Source of the DNA: Candidatus Krumholzibacteriia bacterium
GTDB taxonomy: Bacteria; Krumholzibacteriota; Krumholzibacteriia; Krumholzibacteriales; Krumholzibacteriaceae
NCBI GenBank assembly: GCA_028706585.1
Contig: JAQTVX010000124.1
Location: 1-6,721, forward strand
DNA length: 6,721 bases
Direction: 5' to 3'
Shown piece by piece: positions 6,010 through 6,721 of the stretch (position 1 is its first letter; the number at the start of each line of letters is the position of its first letter). Below the pieces are notes generated by a model. It saw only the letters and a list, made by a program, of their open reading frames with translations. It did not search any database and had not been told where the DNA came from. Made by a program: the position numbers and the translations under genes.

Positions 6010-6721
6010 ATGAGGAAGAAAGTCTTCATTGTCATGCTGACGGCCCTCGTGGCCGTATCGTTCGCGTCGCTCGCGCTCGCGGGAAAACGCCCGCATCCGA
6101 GCAAGCTGAAATACGAACCGCTCAGGCTCGTGACTCCACAGGCCACCGAGATCACCCTGTCGAACGGGCTCGGCGGCTTTTTCATCGAGGATCACGAGAT
6201 CCCGATGGTCAACGTCGTTCTCCTCGTGAAGACCTATTTCCCCGACAAGGCCAAGTACGGCCTCGATGAAATGACCCGGTGGGTCATGCGGAACGGCGGC
6301 ACGGAGAAATGGCCCGGCGACAAGCTCAACGACGAGCTCGAGTTCATCGCGGCGGATATCGAGGTCAGGGGCGGCGATCTGAACACCATGTTCATCGTCA
6401 ACTGCCTCAAGAAAGACCTGCCGCAGGTTCTCGACATGTTCGGGGACCTCGTCATGAATCCGGCGTTTCCAACCGATAAGATCGACATGAAACGCAAGAC
6501 GATGCTCGAGGACATCCGTCGCAGGAACGACGAGCCCAATGCCGTCGCCGGGCGCGAGTTCGCGAGGATCGTTTACAAAGACCATCCGTACGCATGGGAA
6601 ACGACGACGGCCAGCGTGAACGCGATCACCCGCGACGATCTCGTCGGCTTCCACTCCGTGTACTTCCATCCGAACAACGCGATCATCGGCGTGAGCGGCG
6701 ATGTGACGAAGGACGAGATAG
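6010..6721 (+). CDS. Exported M16-family protein lacking the zinc motif, probable non-catalytic partner (partial)
   Basis: The first 237 residues are visible; the gene runs off the window end. Residues 1-24 form a signal peptide (MRKK, hydrophobic core, then ALA before Gly25). The M16 N-terminal fold is recognisable from TEITLSNGLGGFFIEDHEIPM, then the segment YGLDEMTRWVMRNGGTEKW (83-101), where active members have G-x-x-H-x-x-E-H. Here the three key positions are Glu87, Arg90 and Trp91, so zinc binding and catalysis should be lost. Other fold marks are kept: MLEDIRRRNDEP (165-176), HPYAWETTT and a final YFHPNNAIIGVSGDVT. M16B enzymes often work as heterodimers of an HxxEH subunit with an inactive subunit, and the adjacent upstream gene supplies the active one. 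I infer that this protein completes the chamber and helps bind substrate. The missing C-terminal half should show whether an M16 C-terminal domain is present. Family sure; inactivity well supported; partnership inferred. Confidence 0.9.
   Translation, partial: MRKKVFIVMLTALVAVSFASLALAGKRPHPSKLKYEPLRLVTPQATEITLSNGLGGFFIEDHEIPMVNVVLLVKTYFPDKAKYGLDEMTRWVMRNGGTEKWPGDKLNDELEFIAADIEVRGGDLNTMFIVNCLKKDLPQVLDMFGDLVMNPAFPTDKIDMKRKTMLEDIRRRNDEPNAVAGREFARIVYKDHPYAWETTTASVNAITRDDLVGFHSVYFHPNNAIIGVSGDVTKDEI

Noticed and set aside
5800..6669. A 289-codon minus-strand open frame spanning the M16 gene junction
   Set aside because: It crosses two well-supported plus-strand genes and their ribosome-binding site; the translated sequence resembles no family I know.

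Overview
This window comes from a GC-rich, Gram-negative bacterium. Three of its five genes encode exported zinc-peptidase-family proteins. One of them ends in what looks like an outer-membrane beta-barrel with a C-terminal phenylalanine, so the cell must have an outer membrane. The exact lineage cannot be read from the sequence. The style (M1 and M16 peptidases of this type, GC-rich, good Shine-Dalgarno sites) would fit the FCB-related or deltaproteobacteria-like groups that are often known only from metagenomes; this is inference.

Layout from left to right. (1) The window opens inside the last ~60 codons of a plus-strand gene, best read as the basic tail of the ribosome-assembly GTPase RsgA. 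(2) About 100 bases between this gene and the convergent next one hold a long three-part imperfect palindrome, probably a two-way terminator or a REP-like element. (3) A large minus-strand gene encodes a signal peptide, a complete M1 metallopeptidase region with an intact zinc site, and then ~370 residues that look like an Omp85/BamA-type beta-barrel without POTRA domains. (4) A divergent intergenic region of about 257 bases follows. (5) A short plus-strand gene encodes a Coq7-like diiron protein with all six expected metal ligands. (6) A plus-strand operon follows with two M16 (pitrilysin-family) genes 11 bases apart. The first has the HxxEH zinc motif plus an insertion of about 120 residues before the third ligand. 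The second, cut by the window end, has lost HxxEH and is probably a non-catalytic partner.

Working picture (inference): the two M16 proteins form a periplasmic active/inactive endopeptidase pair that cuts exported or damaged polypeptides, and the M1-barrel protein trims peptides while anchored in the outer membrane. The Coq7-like protein does not obviously belong to this activity and may simply be a neighbour. The strongest candidate for something little described is the peptidase-Omp85 fusion, whose layout recalls the patatin-barrel (type Vd) autotransporters but with an aminopeptidase-like passenger.
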